Below are positions 1 to 7,721 of a stretch of DNA of 64,000 nucleotides, in pieces. How positions within the stretch are numbered: position 1 is the first letter of the stretch; every line of letters begins with the position of its first letter. The notes beneath the pieces are model-generated. The model ran no database searches and was not told the DNA's origin. It saw only the letters and a list, made by a program, of their open reading frames with translations. The position numbers were made by a program, and so were the translations under genes. Source of the stretch: Paenibacillus nanensis. GTDB taxonomy: Bacteria > Bacillota > Bacilli > Paenibacillales > Paenibacillaceae. The stretch covers positions 151,902-215,901 of the forward strand of contig NZ_QXQA01000011.1 of the NCBI RefSeq assembly GCF_003583765.1. Reading direction: 5' to 3'.

Positions 1-1353
1 TGCGGTCGCCAGCTGCTTCTTCGCCATGTTCGGCGCGGAGGTTAATAAAGATTCAAAATAGGAAACAGTAGGAGTTCCTTCAAGGAGTCCCAGTCCAATC
101 ATATAAATCGCACCGGATTCATTGCTTGTCGCATAAACGGTATCGCCTACAAATAAGATGCCTTCCTCGGCGCTGCTCGACTCCGTAATAACCGGCGGAA
201 TCAAATCAACCGGCGGCGCATACACCGGCTGATTCACCGTCACCGTTGCCGTTGCCTGGTACTTGCCGGATGTTGCTGTAATCGTCGCGGAGCCGGCCGA
301 ATTGCCGGTAAAGTTGCCGGATTGATCGATCGTGCCGGAGGATGCGCTCCACTGGATTGGCTCATCCAGCTGAACTTCGCTGGAGCCGATTCGGAACATC
401 AGCTTCGCGGTGAAGCTCGCTCGTCCGCCAAGTCCGATCGTCAAGCTGGAAGGCGAGAGTTCAAGCTCGGCATCCGGCGTCGTGAACTCAACCGTCTTAG
501 CCGCATAGGTCACCGTATAAGTCGTACCCGGCTTCAGTTCCGCGAGCGATAGCGTTGCGGATTTTTTGTCTGCGCTTAGCGCAGCGCTAGATACGCTGAC
601 GCTTTCGCCTGTCGCTTTAACCGCAACACGGACTTGATCCGCGCTTAATGCCTCCAACTCGCGGGAGAAGCTTAGCTGCACGGTGCTGATCGAAGCCGCC
701 GATGAAGAGAAGGTAAGAGCGATGACCGGCTCAGCGGCCTTCAGGAACTTCGAAGCCACAAGCGCAACCTGCTCGCGCTCCGCGTTGCCTTGCGGGTTAA
801 AGGTGTTGTTGCCGGCCCCGTTCATAAGGCCTAATTCTACCGCGTAACCGACAGCGTCCTGCGCCCAGCTCGAAATTCTATCCGCGTCAGAGAACCTTAG
901 TATGTCCGCTTTCCCCGTAACATCGACGCCCAAGGAGCGCACAAAAAGAGTCGCCATCTGTTCCCGAGTAAGGTTCTGCCCCGATCCGAAATTACCACCG
1001 CCCATACCGGATATAAGCCCAGCCTTGGCAGCCGCTTCCACATACTTATAGGCGTAGTGATCAGTCGGAACGTCGCTGAATGTAGCCGTTGCCGGGGCGG
1101 AGGATACGTCCAGGTTAAGCGCTTTGGCCAAAATAATGGCGAAGTCTTGTCTCTTAATGTTCGCGGTTGGGTCGAAGGTTCCTTCGCCTTTGCCGTTCAG
1201 AATACCTTTCTCAACCAGCTCATTAATGGCGTCCTTCGCGAAAGAGTTCTCAATATCGTTGAAGCTAGCCGCCGCGTGCGCGGGCAATGCCGCCGGGAAT
1301 AGCAGCGAAGCGGCAAGCGCCGCGCTTATCCCTGTTTTCAAATAACGTTTCAT
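1..1353 (-). CDS. SLH-domain surface protein, C-terminus outside window
   Basis: This is the N-terminal part of an exported cell-surface protein. The ATG at 1353-1351 follows a GGAGG ribosome site. Residues 1-27 form a signal peptide (MKRYLKTG, a hydrophobic stretch, then AHA-A). Three S-layer homology modules follow between about residues 30 and 210, each with the FxD..W/Y..A....L...G......F.P....R....... pattern; such modules bind pyruvylated secondary wall polymer. Further on are beta-rich sections, including a bacterial Ig-like group 2 module ending in ATITATSGKYQATATVTV. The reading frame stays open to base 1, so the gene continues outside the window. The role of the C-terminal part cannot be judged. 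Confidence 0.9.
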   Translation of the reverse strand, partial: MKRYLKTGISAALAASLLFPAALPAHAAASFNDIENSFAKDAINELVEKGILNGKGEGTFDPTANIKRQDFAIILAKALNLDVSSAPATATFSDVPTDHYAYKYVEAAAKAGLISGMGGGNFGSGQNLTREQMATLFVRSLGVDVTGKADILRFSDADRISSWAQDAVGYAVELGLMNGAGNNTFNPQGNAEREQVALVASKFLKAAEPVIALTFSSSAASISTVQLSFSRELEALSADQVRVAVKATGESVSVSSAALSADKKSATLSLAELKPGTTYTVTYAAKTVEFTTPDAELELSPSSLTIGLGGRASFTAKLMFRIGSSEVQLDEPIQWSASSGTIDQSGNFTGNSAGSATITATSGKYQATATVTVNQPVYAPPVDLIPPVITESSSAEEGILFVGDTVYATSNESGAIYMIGLGLLEGTPTVSYFESLLTSAPNMAKKQLATA

Positions 1354-1488
1354 ATGTATCCTCCAAATCTATGGATTAAATCTGCAACTATTTTACCATA
1401 AATTGAATGAATAGAATACGAGAGTTAAACGGCGAAATTGTAGTAAAATAAACCAGTTACGCCGCTTCAAAAAAATATTTCGAAAAGG

Positions 1489-1518
1489 TGCAGGGTTTCG
1501 AAGCCTATTAAACGTCTA
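1489..1518 (+). promoter_or_regulatory. Possible ECF-type promoter for the sigma operon
   Basis: TGCAGG at 1489-1494 and CGTCTA at 1513-1518, 18 bases apart, resemble ECF -35 and CGTC-type -10 elements. They lie just upstream of an ECF sigma gene, so autoregulation is a natural reading. The -35 match is imperfect. Confidence 0.4.
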
Positions 1519-1544
1519 TCTATAACGGGAAGGAGGAGAGCGAC

Positions 1545-2126
1545 ATTTTAGATGAGAAGGATTGGCTCGTAGCCGTGCGGAATGGCGGGCCGGAGCATTA
1601 TCGGCCGTTCGTGCAGGCGTATGGTCCTTACATTTATAAAACCGTCTACGCCGTGCTGCAATCGCCGCATGACGCGGAAGACGTGACGCAAGAGACGCTT
1701 CTGCAAATCTATCGCTCCCTCCCGAACTACCGGATGGATGGGCTGAAGACGTGGATCACGCGAATCGCGGTGAACAAGGCGATCGACTTCAAGCGAAGCA
1801 GAGCCAGAAGGCCGGAGCAATTCATAGATGATGACGGTCTAGACCGGAAGGAGACGTCCTTCGCGGGTGAGGGCATGCTGGCCGCTATGCCGGCGCCTGC
1901 AGCGGAGTCAGTGGCCATCCGTCAGGAAGAGCTGCGGCAGGTGCAGGCCAAAGTGAAGGAGATGCCGGATCAGTACCGGCGTGTCGTGACCGCTTTTTAC
2001 ATAGAAGAGAAGACGTACGAGCAGATCGCTGCAGAAACGGGGTTAGCGCTGAAAAGCGTAGAGTCGAAGCTATATCGGGCAAGAAGCTGGATGAAGAGGC
2101 ATTGGCGGAAGGAGGACTTCGAATGA
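1545..2126 (+). CDS. ECF sigma-70 family sigma factor, probable ATT start
   Basis: Alternative sigma factor of the extracytoplasmic-function group. Region 2 shows DAEDVTQETLLQIYRSL and W.TRIAVNKAIDF. Region 4 is a helix-turn-helix with YEQIAAETGLALKSVESKLYRAR. The first GTG (1575) has no ribosome site and would cut off the conserved first helix. In frame upstream lies ILDEKDWLVAVRNGG; the only codon there placed correctly behind the AGGAGGAG at 1531-1538 is ATT at 1545, spacing about 8. The frame holds no ATG, GTG or TTG between its upstream stop (1509-1511) and 1575. The stop overlaps the anti-sigma start as ATGA, indicating translational coupling. Confidence 0.88.
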   Translation: MLDEKDWLVAVRNGGPEHYRPFVQAYGPYIYKTVYAVLQSPHDAEDVTQETLLQIYRSLPNYRMDGLKTWITRIAVNKAIDFKRSRARRPEQFIDDDGLDRKETSFAGEGMLAAMPAPAAESVAIRQEELRQVQAKVKEMPDQYRRVVTAFYIEEKTYEQIAAETGLALKSVESKLYRARSWMKRHWRKEDFE

Positions 2127-2710
2127 ACGGGATCAACAACGGACATCTAACGATAGAGCAGTGGCGGCAATATATTCGTAACGAAATGACCCCTGCTGAA
2201 CGTGAGCGCGCCGATCAGGAGCTGCTCGTATGTGAAGGCTGCATGTGGCTGTTCATGGAGGCGATGGAGGAGTCGGAGCAGTCCGGCGCGGAACATCGGC
2301 CGGGTATGGAGCTGCCTGACATGGTTCGGCTGGAGGAACAGGTTATCGCGGAGCTGCAAGTTGGCGAGCCGCTTAAAGCGCTTAAGCCGATCGGCGATCC
2401 TGCCGAAGAAACCTCCTGCAATCCGGCGCCGCCGCAGACGATGACGGAAGTCCGCCAGCTGAAGCGGCGGGATTCTTGGCTGCAGCACCCGGTAACGCAC
2501 TATACGCTGGCCGCTTCGATTACGCTGCTGCTCATGGCAACGGGCGCGCTGACGGGCTTCTCCGAGAAGCTTCAGCATTTGGAACAGCATGAACCCGAAT
2601 CGCAAACGATTGGAGCCGAATGGATGTCGTCGGAGCCTTCCTGGTCCGACCGGCTTGTAGATAAAGCGGGGAGCTTCCTCGATGGCGTGCAAGCATGGCG
2701 GTTTAAATGA
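2123..2710 (+). CDS. Membrane anti-sigma factor
   Basis: Probable anti-sigma partner of the preceding ECF factor. The ATG at 2123 overlaps the sigma stop and has a GGAAGGAGG ribosome site; an earlier TTG at 2102 is less likely. The N-terminal 50 residues resemble a zinc-finger-type anti-sigma domain (QWRQYIRNEMTPAERERADQ, then CEGC), although only part of the usual HxxxCxxC zinc motif is visible. A single membrane segment lies at about residues 132-152 (LAASITLLLMATGALTGF), leaving a short extracellular tail. Cytoplasmic domain, one helix and outer tail is the layout of anti-sigma factors cleaved or released by envelope signals. Confidence 0.75.
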   Translation: MNGINNGHLTIEQWRQYIRNEMTPAERERADQELLVCEGCMWLFMEAMEESEQSGAEHRPGMELPDMVRLEEQVIAELQVGEPLKALKPIGDPAEETSCNPAPPQTMTEVRQLKRRDSWLQHPVTHYTLAASITLLLMATGALTGFSEKLQHLEQHEPESQTIGAEWMSSEPSWSDRLVDKAGSFLDGVQAWRFK

Positions 2711-2735
2711 AGACAAATGAAAGGATGCTGAGAAT

Positions 2736-3971
2736 ATGAATACAAAAAGCCCGCTGGTCGCGTTTCTTCTTTCGTTTATACCGGGCGCTGGACATTTTTA
2801 TATCAATAGGCCGGTTCGCGGTCTGCTGTATATGGGAGGATTTTTCGGATCGTTTCTGCTTGCCTGCTTCGCTTTGATGACGGACGGCGATGAGTTTGGC
2901 GTGTTTATGCTTTTTGTAGCGGCGTTATTCGGATTTGTGAACATGCTGGATATGATCATCGCCCTAATCAGCGGCAAACCTTTTGCTCCGGCGGTCCCCG
3001 CGGCTGCGAACGGCTATCAGGTGCCGCCGCATCCCGAATACGCGACAGCCGCTTCATCCTTCGGAGGACCGTTTCCTTATGATACTCCTCCGACAGGAGC
3101 GTCGTATCAGGCGAACGAAGCTTTCGCCTATCAAGAGCAGCAGAATGAGAAAACGAGAATTATTCTGCTCTCCATTATTCCCGGCCTCGGCCATATGAGC
3201 CTTGGTCTTATGCAGAGAGGGATCACCTTCCTCGTTTCGTTCGTCGGGCTGTTCGCGATTATTCTGTTTTTGAGCGTCATTATGAATGCCGGCTCGCTGC
3301 TTGTATTCATGCTGGCGCTTCCGGTCATATGGATTTACGGCATTTTTGATGCGGCAAGCATCGTGCAAAAAAAGCATAACGGCGAGCTATTGGAGGACAA
3401 ATCATTGTTCGAGGGGATCGAAGAGCATATCGCTTCGGGCCAGAAGAACAAAGTGCTTACGATCGCGCTTGCGATCTTCCCGGGCGCAGGCCATCTTTAC
3501 CTTGGACTCCAAAAGAGAGGGCTGCAGTTAATGGGCGGCTTCCTCCTGGCCATCTATATTATGGACAATATGAGGCTGTCCTTGTTCTTGTTCCTGTTGC
3601 CGCTCTTCTGGTGCTTTGCGTTTTTTGACGCGCTTTCCCAGCTCTCCAAGTTCGGCCGCAGGCAGATGTTCGACGAGCCCGTGCTCTCGGCGGTCGTTCC
3701 GTATCAGCGCTGGCTCGGCATAGGCATGATCGGCTTCGGTATTTACTTCCTAGTGGATCGAATTTTGATGCGAGAGGTGCTTAGAATCTTTCCTGAAATA
3801 TATGCTCAGTACATGGAGTATAAGTATATGCTGCCGACGGCGATCATCGCATTCGTAATGATCATGGTAGGACTAAGAATGGCCTTTGGCGGACGGAGCT
3901 TATTCAGCGCAGGCATGTACCCGCCAAGAAGGGACCCGTTCGAGGATGACGAGAGGGGGGCGCAAGGATGA
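2736..3971 (+). CDS. Polytopic membrane protein with three internal repeats
   Basis: Integral membrane protein of about 10-12 helices, 411 residues, third gene of the sigma operon. The motif (I/F)(I/F)PG.GH.......RG occurs three times: SFIPGAGHFYINRPVRG near residue 13, SIIPGLGHMSLGLMQRG near 147 and AIFPGAGHLYLGLQKRG near 247. Each copy is followed by further hydrophobic segments, so the protein looks like a triplicated helical hairpin, with a soluble linker rich in P, G and Y around residues 85-130. The end overlaps the next gene as ATGA. I do not recognise a function; the operon suggests a part in envelope sensing or response. Confidence 0.8.
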   Translation: MNTKSPLVAFLLSFIPGAGHFYINRPVRGLLYMGGFFGSFLLACFALMTDGDEFGVFMLFVAALFGFVNMLDMIIALISGKPFAPAVPAAANGYQVPPHPEYATAASSFGGPFPYDTPPTGASYQANEAFAYQEQQNEKTRIILLSIIPGLGHMSLGLMQRGITFLVSFVGLFAIILFLSVIMNAGSLLVFMLALPVIWIYGIFDAASIVQKKHNGELLEDKSLFEGIEEHIASGQKNKVLTIALAIFPGAGHLYLGLQKRGLQLMGGFLLAIYIMDNMRLSLFLFLLPLFWCFAFFDALSQLSKFGRRQMFDEPVLSAVVPYQRWLGIGMIGFGIYFLVDRILMREVLRIFPEIYAQYMEYKYMLPTAIIAFVMIMVGLRMAFGGRSLFSAGMYPPRRDPFEDDERGAQG

Positions 3972-4675
3972 GCATGACCGGAAACCCCTACACATCTATT
4001 CCCGCATCGGGCGGTACGGCTTCTCCCTCAAAGCCCCCTAACGGGAGAGAATGGCGCGTCGGTTCGCTATCGATGGGGATTACGCTTATCCTTATCGGGA
4101 CAGCCTTTGCTGTGTCGTTGTGGCAGGACACGGAAGCTTATCAGCTGCTGCTGTGGGTTACGCCTGTCGTATTTATTTTATTAGGCGCGGAGCTGCTCAT
4201 CTATTTGGGGGTTGCGGGCAAAGGAGATCGGTTAGTTCGTTATGACTGGATCAGCGTATTCTTTGTTGGAGTAATCGGGACGGGAAGCCTTGTTCTCGCC
4301 CTCCTTATGTCGACGGGGCTGTTCGACGAGATGAAACGCGATTTAACGATGACTTATCGAACGGCTTTCATAGAGACGGAGAACATAGAAGTGCCTGAAA
4401 CGGTTAAAAACGTCATTGTACAATCCTACGGCAGTCTCTCCGTTGAACAAAAGGAAACACGGACGCTTCATCTGATGGGGCAAGTGCGGTATCGCGCGGA
4501 GAAGTCTTTGGCCATTGCGGGGGAAAGCATACTGAGGACCGAGATTGTGGGCTCCGATATGTACGTATTCATCGGCGCGCCCGACTGGGACAACGGCAGT
4601 CCGGCGGACTACTCGCTTCCCGAGTTGATTTTGGCGCTTCCGCAAGGGATTACCGTCGAGAGACGGCCGCTCTGA
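3968..4675 (+). CDS. Membrane protein, fourth gene of the sigma operon
   Basis: Protein of 235 residues starting at the ATG that overlaps the preceding stop. A Pro/Ser-rich cytoplasmic start of about 30 residues is followed by three hydrophobic helices (about 35-52, 58-77 and 90-110), then a soluble, beta-rich C-terminal domain of about 120 residues. The helix pattern followed by a beta domain recalls LiaF/DUF5668-type envelope-stress proteins, but similarity is by layout only. With the sigma, anti-sigma and triplicated membrane protein it probably forms one envelope-response operon. Confidence 0.7.
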   Translation: MSMTGNPYTSIPASGGTASPSKPPNGREWRVGSLSMGITLILIGTAFAVSLWQDTEAYQLLLWVTPVVFILLGAELLIYLGVAGKGDRLVRYDWISVFFVGVIGTGSLVLALLMSTGLFDEMKRDLTMTYRTAFIETENIEVPETVKNVIVQSYGSLSVEQKETRTLHLMGQVRYRAEKSLAIAGESILRTEIVGSDMYVFIGAPDWDNGSPADYSLPELILALPQGITVERRPL

Positions 4676-4692
4676 TCCCGGATGGATCGATG

Positions 4693-5175
4693 TTATATCC
4701 CGTTATCGGTTTCTGTGTTCGCGTAATACTTGGAGAAAGCCGGAATGGATTGAACCCATTTCTCGAACAAGGCTGCTGCATACAGGGTCGCGACAAGTCC
4801 AATGAGCACACCGCACACCGATAGCGGCGCGGCCCAGACGACCTCCGGTTTCGAGAAAAAAGGAATGAGTGCGACGGCTACAATCGGAGGCGCGTTCCAA
4901 TTGAATTTGAGGATGAGAGACGTCACAATAAGAAGTGTCGCCAGCAGAGAAAGCGCCCCGGCGTTCAATTGTACGAGCAGCGAGCCGATGACCGAGGAAA
5001 TGACGGCGCCAAAAGCGATTTTCCACATTTCCCTTGGCTTGAACGGTTTTAATATAAATAAAAGGCTGAATGCCCCGATCGTCGGAAAAAACAAAGTGTG
5101 TAAGGTTTGGAAATGCAAAGAGATCCAATAAATAAGCGTTACGTAAAAACAGATTGCAATCACTTTAAAACGCAT
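4693..5175 (-). CDS. HPP-like integral membrane protein
   Basis: Small membrane protein with five hydrophobic segments. TIGAFSLLFILKPFKPREMW and the later NAPPIVAVALIPFF resemble the HPP family of membrane proteins, some of which have been linked to nitrite transport in plants and cyanobacteria. The ATG at 5175-5173 is preferred (GGAGAAGGAG upstream, spacing about 11); a GTG at 5211 would add twelve residues without a clear ribosome site. It converges on the sigma operon with 17 bases between stops. Family assignment is moderate, substrate unknown. Confidence 0.6.
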   Translation of the reverse strand: MRFKVIAICFYVTLIYWISLHFQTLHTLFFPTIGAFSLLFILKPFKPREMWKIAFGAVISSVIGSLLVQLNAGALSLLATLLIVTSLILKFNWNAPPIVAVALIPFFSKPEVVWAAPLSVCGVLIGLVATLYAAALFEKWVQSIPAFSKYYANTETDNGI

Positions 5176-5308
5176 GCTTTGAAATACTCCTTCTCCTGTT
5201 GATGGGCTCACGGGCCCCCGATGCTTCTGAAACAGTGTAACGCCGGGAAGGTTAAATCGTCAATATAAAGACAACAAAAAAAGTCGGAATTAAGCGCGTT
5301 CATAGAAA

Positions 5309-5336
5309 GAGCCCGCCGGTATGCCGGACGGGCTTT
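5309..5336. terminator. GC-rich hairpin upstream of the Crp/Fnr gene
   Basis: AGCCCG...CGGGCT arms around an inner CCGG/CCGG stem form a strong hairpin with short T-rich flanks. It could end a plus-strand transcript or act as a leader hairpin of the Crp/Fnr gene, whose ribosome site begins a few bases later. Confidence 0.5.
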
Positions 5337-5355
5337 CGTGAGGAGGAGGGCGAAT

Positions 5356-5859
5356 ATGCTGCTGCATAAGGGCGAGACGTTATTTGTCCAAGGAGGGACG
5401 GGTGACCTTTTTCATGTAAAAAGCGGCTTGCTGAAGATCGTCCGCGTTCATGAAGACGGATCGCCGTTTCTGGTCAACATTATCGTAGAGGGCGAAACCA
5501 TCCCGCACCATTCGCTGCTGAGTCCAATGCCTTATCATGGGACGGCCGTCGCGCTTGTGACGAGCGAGATTGAGCGGATCTCTCCCTCGGAGTGGTACGA
5601 GGAGCTGAAGCGAAATCCCTCGAAAAGCATGGAGATTGCGCTGCAGCTCCAGAGCAAGCTCCGTATGATGCAGCAGCGCATTGACCAGCTGACGGAGGTA
5701 GCGCCTATCGATAAGCTGCGCCGTCTTCAGGAATGGTTCCATCGTTACATCGCGCCGCATCAAATAACCGATATTTTGACCCAAGAAGAAATCGGCCAAC
5801 TAATCGGCCTGCGCCGCGAGACGGTCAACCGGCTGCTTCGGTCGCAGGCGGAGCGTTAG
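5356..5859 (+). CDS. Short Crp/Fnr-family regulator
   Basis: Transcription factor of the Crp/Fnr family. ATG at 5356 behind AGGAGGAGGG. A cyclic-nucleotide-type sensor fold covers about residues 4-85 (KGETLFVQGG, FHVKSGLLKIV), a dimer helix about 90-115, and a helix-turn-helix at the end (LTQEEIGQLIGLRRETVNRL). In RRETVNR the Arg-Glu....Arg positions match those Crp uses to read TGTGA. The protein is only 167 residues against 210-230 usual: it lacks the first beta strands and stops directly after the recognition helix, without the wing. It has no cysteine, so it cannot hold an Fnr-type iron-sulphur cluster. It converges with hmp, overlapping by four bases, and probably acts on the palindrome upstream of hmp. 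Confidence 0.85.
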   Translation: MLLHKGETLFVQGGTGDLFHVKSGLLKIVRVHEDGSPFLVNIIVEGETIPHHSLLSPMPYHGTAVALVTSEIERISPSEWYEELKRNPSKSMEIALQLQSKLRMMQQRIDQLTEVAPIDKLRRLQEWFHRYIAPHQITDILTQEEIGQLIGLRRETVNRLLRSQAER

Positions 5860-7091
5860 CGGGCCGAAGCGGCAGGCGCCAGGCTTGCGGCCGGTCCGAA
5901 AAACTCAAAGTGAAGGTCCTTCTCCGGAATGCCCCATTCCTTAAGCGACTGGTTGATGTGCTGCATAAAAGGCACGGGTCCGCAGAAATAATAGCTGGCA
6001 TTCGGGTCCTCGATAACGCTCTTCAGCCAAGGCAGATCGATGAAGCCTTCCTTGTGGTAAGCCTTTTGCTCCCGGTCCTGCTCCGTCGGCGCCTGATAGC
6101 AGTAGTAGGCGGATAGATTCGAATGCTTCTGCGCCAGCTCATCGACATGCTGCTTCATCGCATGGACATGGCCGTTCCGCGCGGCGTGAATGAACGTGAC
6201 TTTTCTATCGGAATGCCGCTCAGCGAGCGTGTTCAGCATACTGATCATCGGCGTGAGCCCAACTCCGCCGCTAATGAGGACAACCGGTCTCGCATCGTTC
6301 TGATCGAGAATGAAATCACCGGCAGGCGCGGACAAATACAATGTATCGCCTTCGCTAATTTGGCCGTGCAAATAGTTGGAGACTCTGCCTTCCGGGCGAT
6401 CCGGGAAGCCGTCCTCCCGTTTGACGGAGATTCGATAATAGGGCTTGCCGGAAGCGTCGGACAGGCTGTATTGGCGAATGTGGGTATACTTGTCGCCTGG
6501 CACTTCAACCTTCACGCTTACATATTGGCCGGGGAGGAAGTCCGCGATCGCCCCGCCATCCTCAGGAACAAGATAGAAGGAGCTGATTACCGCGCTCTCT
6601 TGCACTTTGCGGTCTACGCGGAAAGCGCGGAAGTCCTCCCAGCCGCCAGGCTGGTGTTCCGCTTGATTGTACATCTCCGCTTCAACCCCGATAAAGGCGT
6701 CGGCGATGATGCCGTAAGCTTCTTCCCATGCCCCCAAAATTTCATCTGTAGCGGCGTCGCCCAGCACATCCTTGATCGCCATAAGCAGATGCTTCCCAAC
6801 GATCGGATAATGCTCCGGTTTGACGCCAAGACTGCGGTGCTTATGCGCGATTTGCTTCACTGCGGGAAGAATAGCGGCAAGGTTGTCTATATGCAACGCA
6901 GCGGCATAGACGACGTTGGCCAGCGCGGTTTGCTGTCTGCCTTGTTTTTGATTCGCATGGTTAAAAATATGGAGCAATTCAGGATGAGCGGTGAACATCA
7001 GCTCGTAGAATCGCTTCGTGATCGTAACGCCATGCACCTCCAGCACAGGTACGGTGGACTTAATGATTTGAACGGAATTATCGCTTAACAT
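5856..7091 (-). CDS. hmp: Flavohaemoglobin, nitric oxide dioxygenase
   Basis: Converts nitric oxide plus oxygen to nitrate in the cytoplasm, using NAD(P)H, FAD and haem. The N-terminal globin (about residues 1-140) contains the proximal histidine in QIAHKHRSLG. The FAD-binding barrel follows (about 150-255, IRQYSLSDASGKPYYRISVK) and then the NAD-binding part (GGVGLTPMISMLNTL, YYFCGPVPFM). Length 411 is normal. ATG at 7091-7089 behind GGGAGG. The promoter has a TATACT -10 and a perfect TGTGA-type palindrome centred at -41.5, with the Crp/Fnr gene directly downstream in convergent orientation, so control by that regulator is likely. Confidence 0.96.
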   Translation of the reverse strand: MLSDNSVQIIKSTVPVLEVHGVTITKRFYELMFTAHPELLHIFNHANQKQGRQQTALANVVYAAALHIDNLAAILPAVKQIAHKHRSLGVKPEHYPIVGKHLLMAIKDVLGDAATDEILGAWEEAYGIIADAFIGVEAEMYNQAEHQPGGWEDFRAFRVDRKVQESAVISSFYLVPEDGGAIADFLPGQYVSVKVEVPGDKYTHIRQYSLSDASGKPYYRISVKREDGFPDRPEGRVSNYLHGQISEGDTLYLSAPAGDFILDQNDARPVVLISGGVGLTPMISMLNTLAERHSDRKVTFIHAARNGHVHAMKQHVDELAQKHSNLSAYYCYQAPTEQDREQKAYHKEGFIDLPWLKSVIEDPNASYYFCGPVPFMQHINQSLKEWGIPEKDLHFEFFGPAASLAPAASAR

Positions 7092-7166
7092 CGTTAATGG
7101 CCTCCCATGTGAAAAAGTTGTTCAGACATCTCCATATCATCTGCCGATGCCTGCTTGATTATTTCA

Positions 7167-7209
7167 AGTATAGTCTGCAGGCGGCGGAAGCCATGTGATT
7201 ACAATCACA
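7167..7209 (-). promoter_or_regulatory. hmp promoter with Crp/Fnr operator at -41.5
   Basis: TGTGATTACAATCACA at 7194-7209 is a perfect inverted repeat (arms TGTGATT and AATCACA, 2-base centre) matching the Crp and Bacillus Fnr consensus TGTGA-N6-TCACA. On the minus strand TATACT lies at 7172-7167, giving a predicted start at 7160, so the operator centre falls at exactly -41.5, the classic class II activator position. No good -35 box is present, as expected for an activated promoter. Confidence 0.75.
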
Positions 7210-7263
7210 GCAATCGGTAACGAATTGTGACGGATCCAGCAACAGGAAAAGTTTAAATATGCA

Positions 7264-7293
7264 TTGACAGGAATATTCCTTAAATGGTATATT
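7264..7293 (+). promoter_or_regulatory. Sigma-A promoter for the DUF1801 gene, with palindrome
   Basis: TTGACA at 7264-7269 and TATATT at 7288-7293 with an 18-base spacer. The palindrome AGGAATATTCCT (7269-7280) lies in the spacer, and TTTAAATAT / ATATTTAAA arms flank the whole promoter, suggesting a repressor operator. Confidence 0.7.
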
Positions 7294-7339
7294 TAAAGCA
7301 CAAGGAAGAAATTTATACCAGTGGGAGGGAATGGAAAGA

Positions 7340-7675
7340 ATGAATCAAGAAGTTACAGCCTATATTGAAAATTTACCGAAATGGCAGTCAGACATCAGTT
7401 CAACCCTGCGGAGCATGGTTCACGAGACCATTCCGGAGGCTGACGAGCGCATTCAGTATAAGAAGCCGCACTTTCTGAAAAACGGACATTATGCAGCCGT
7501 TATTTCGCCTTCGAAGGACGCGATCGCGTTTATGATCATGAATGCAAACGGAATAGATTTTCCGAAAGAATTCGATGGGCCGGCCGAACGGAAGTGGATT
7601 AAATTGCGGGAAGGCGACGCTCCGGATCTTGCAGCGCTGTCGAATCTTCTGAAGCAAGCCTCCAGCACGTTATAA
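7340..7675 (+). CDS. DUF1801 / YdhG-like small protein
   Basis: Cytoplasmic protein of 111 residues of the DUF1801 group, which includes Bacillus YdhG, a frataxin-like fold. Typical features are IENLPKWQSDISSTLRSMVHETIPEADERI and KPHFLKNGHYAAVISPSKDAIAFMI. The ATG at 7340 is chosen because the GGAGGG at 7324-7329 stands 10-11 bases before it; the ATG at 7331 lies too close. A 46-base gap leads to the next gene on the same strand, so both are probably co-transcribed. Role in iron or stress physiology is only suggested by the fold. Confidence 0.8.
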   Translation: MNQEVTAYIENLPKWQSDISSTLRSMVHETIPEADERIQYKKPHFLKNGHYAAVISPSKDAIAFMIMNANGIDFPKEFDGPAERKWIKLREGDAPDLAALSNLLKQASSTL

Positions 7676-7721
7676 CCGAAACGATCAGGGTCATTCCTGA
7701 AATCCGAGGAGGAATAATCGA

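Noticed and set aside
6123..7088. Long plus-strand open frame opposite hmp
   Set aside because: Antisense to a certain gene, lacks a ribosome site and shows no family features.
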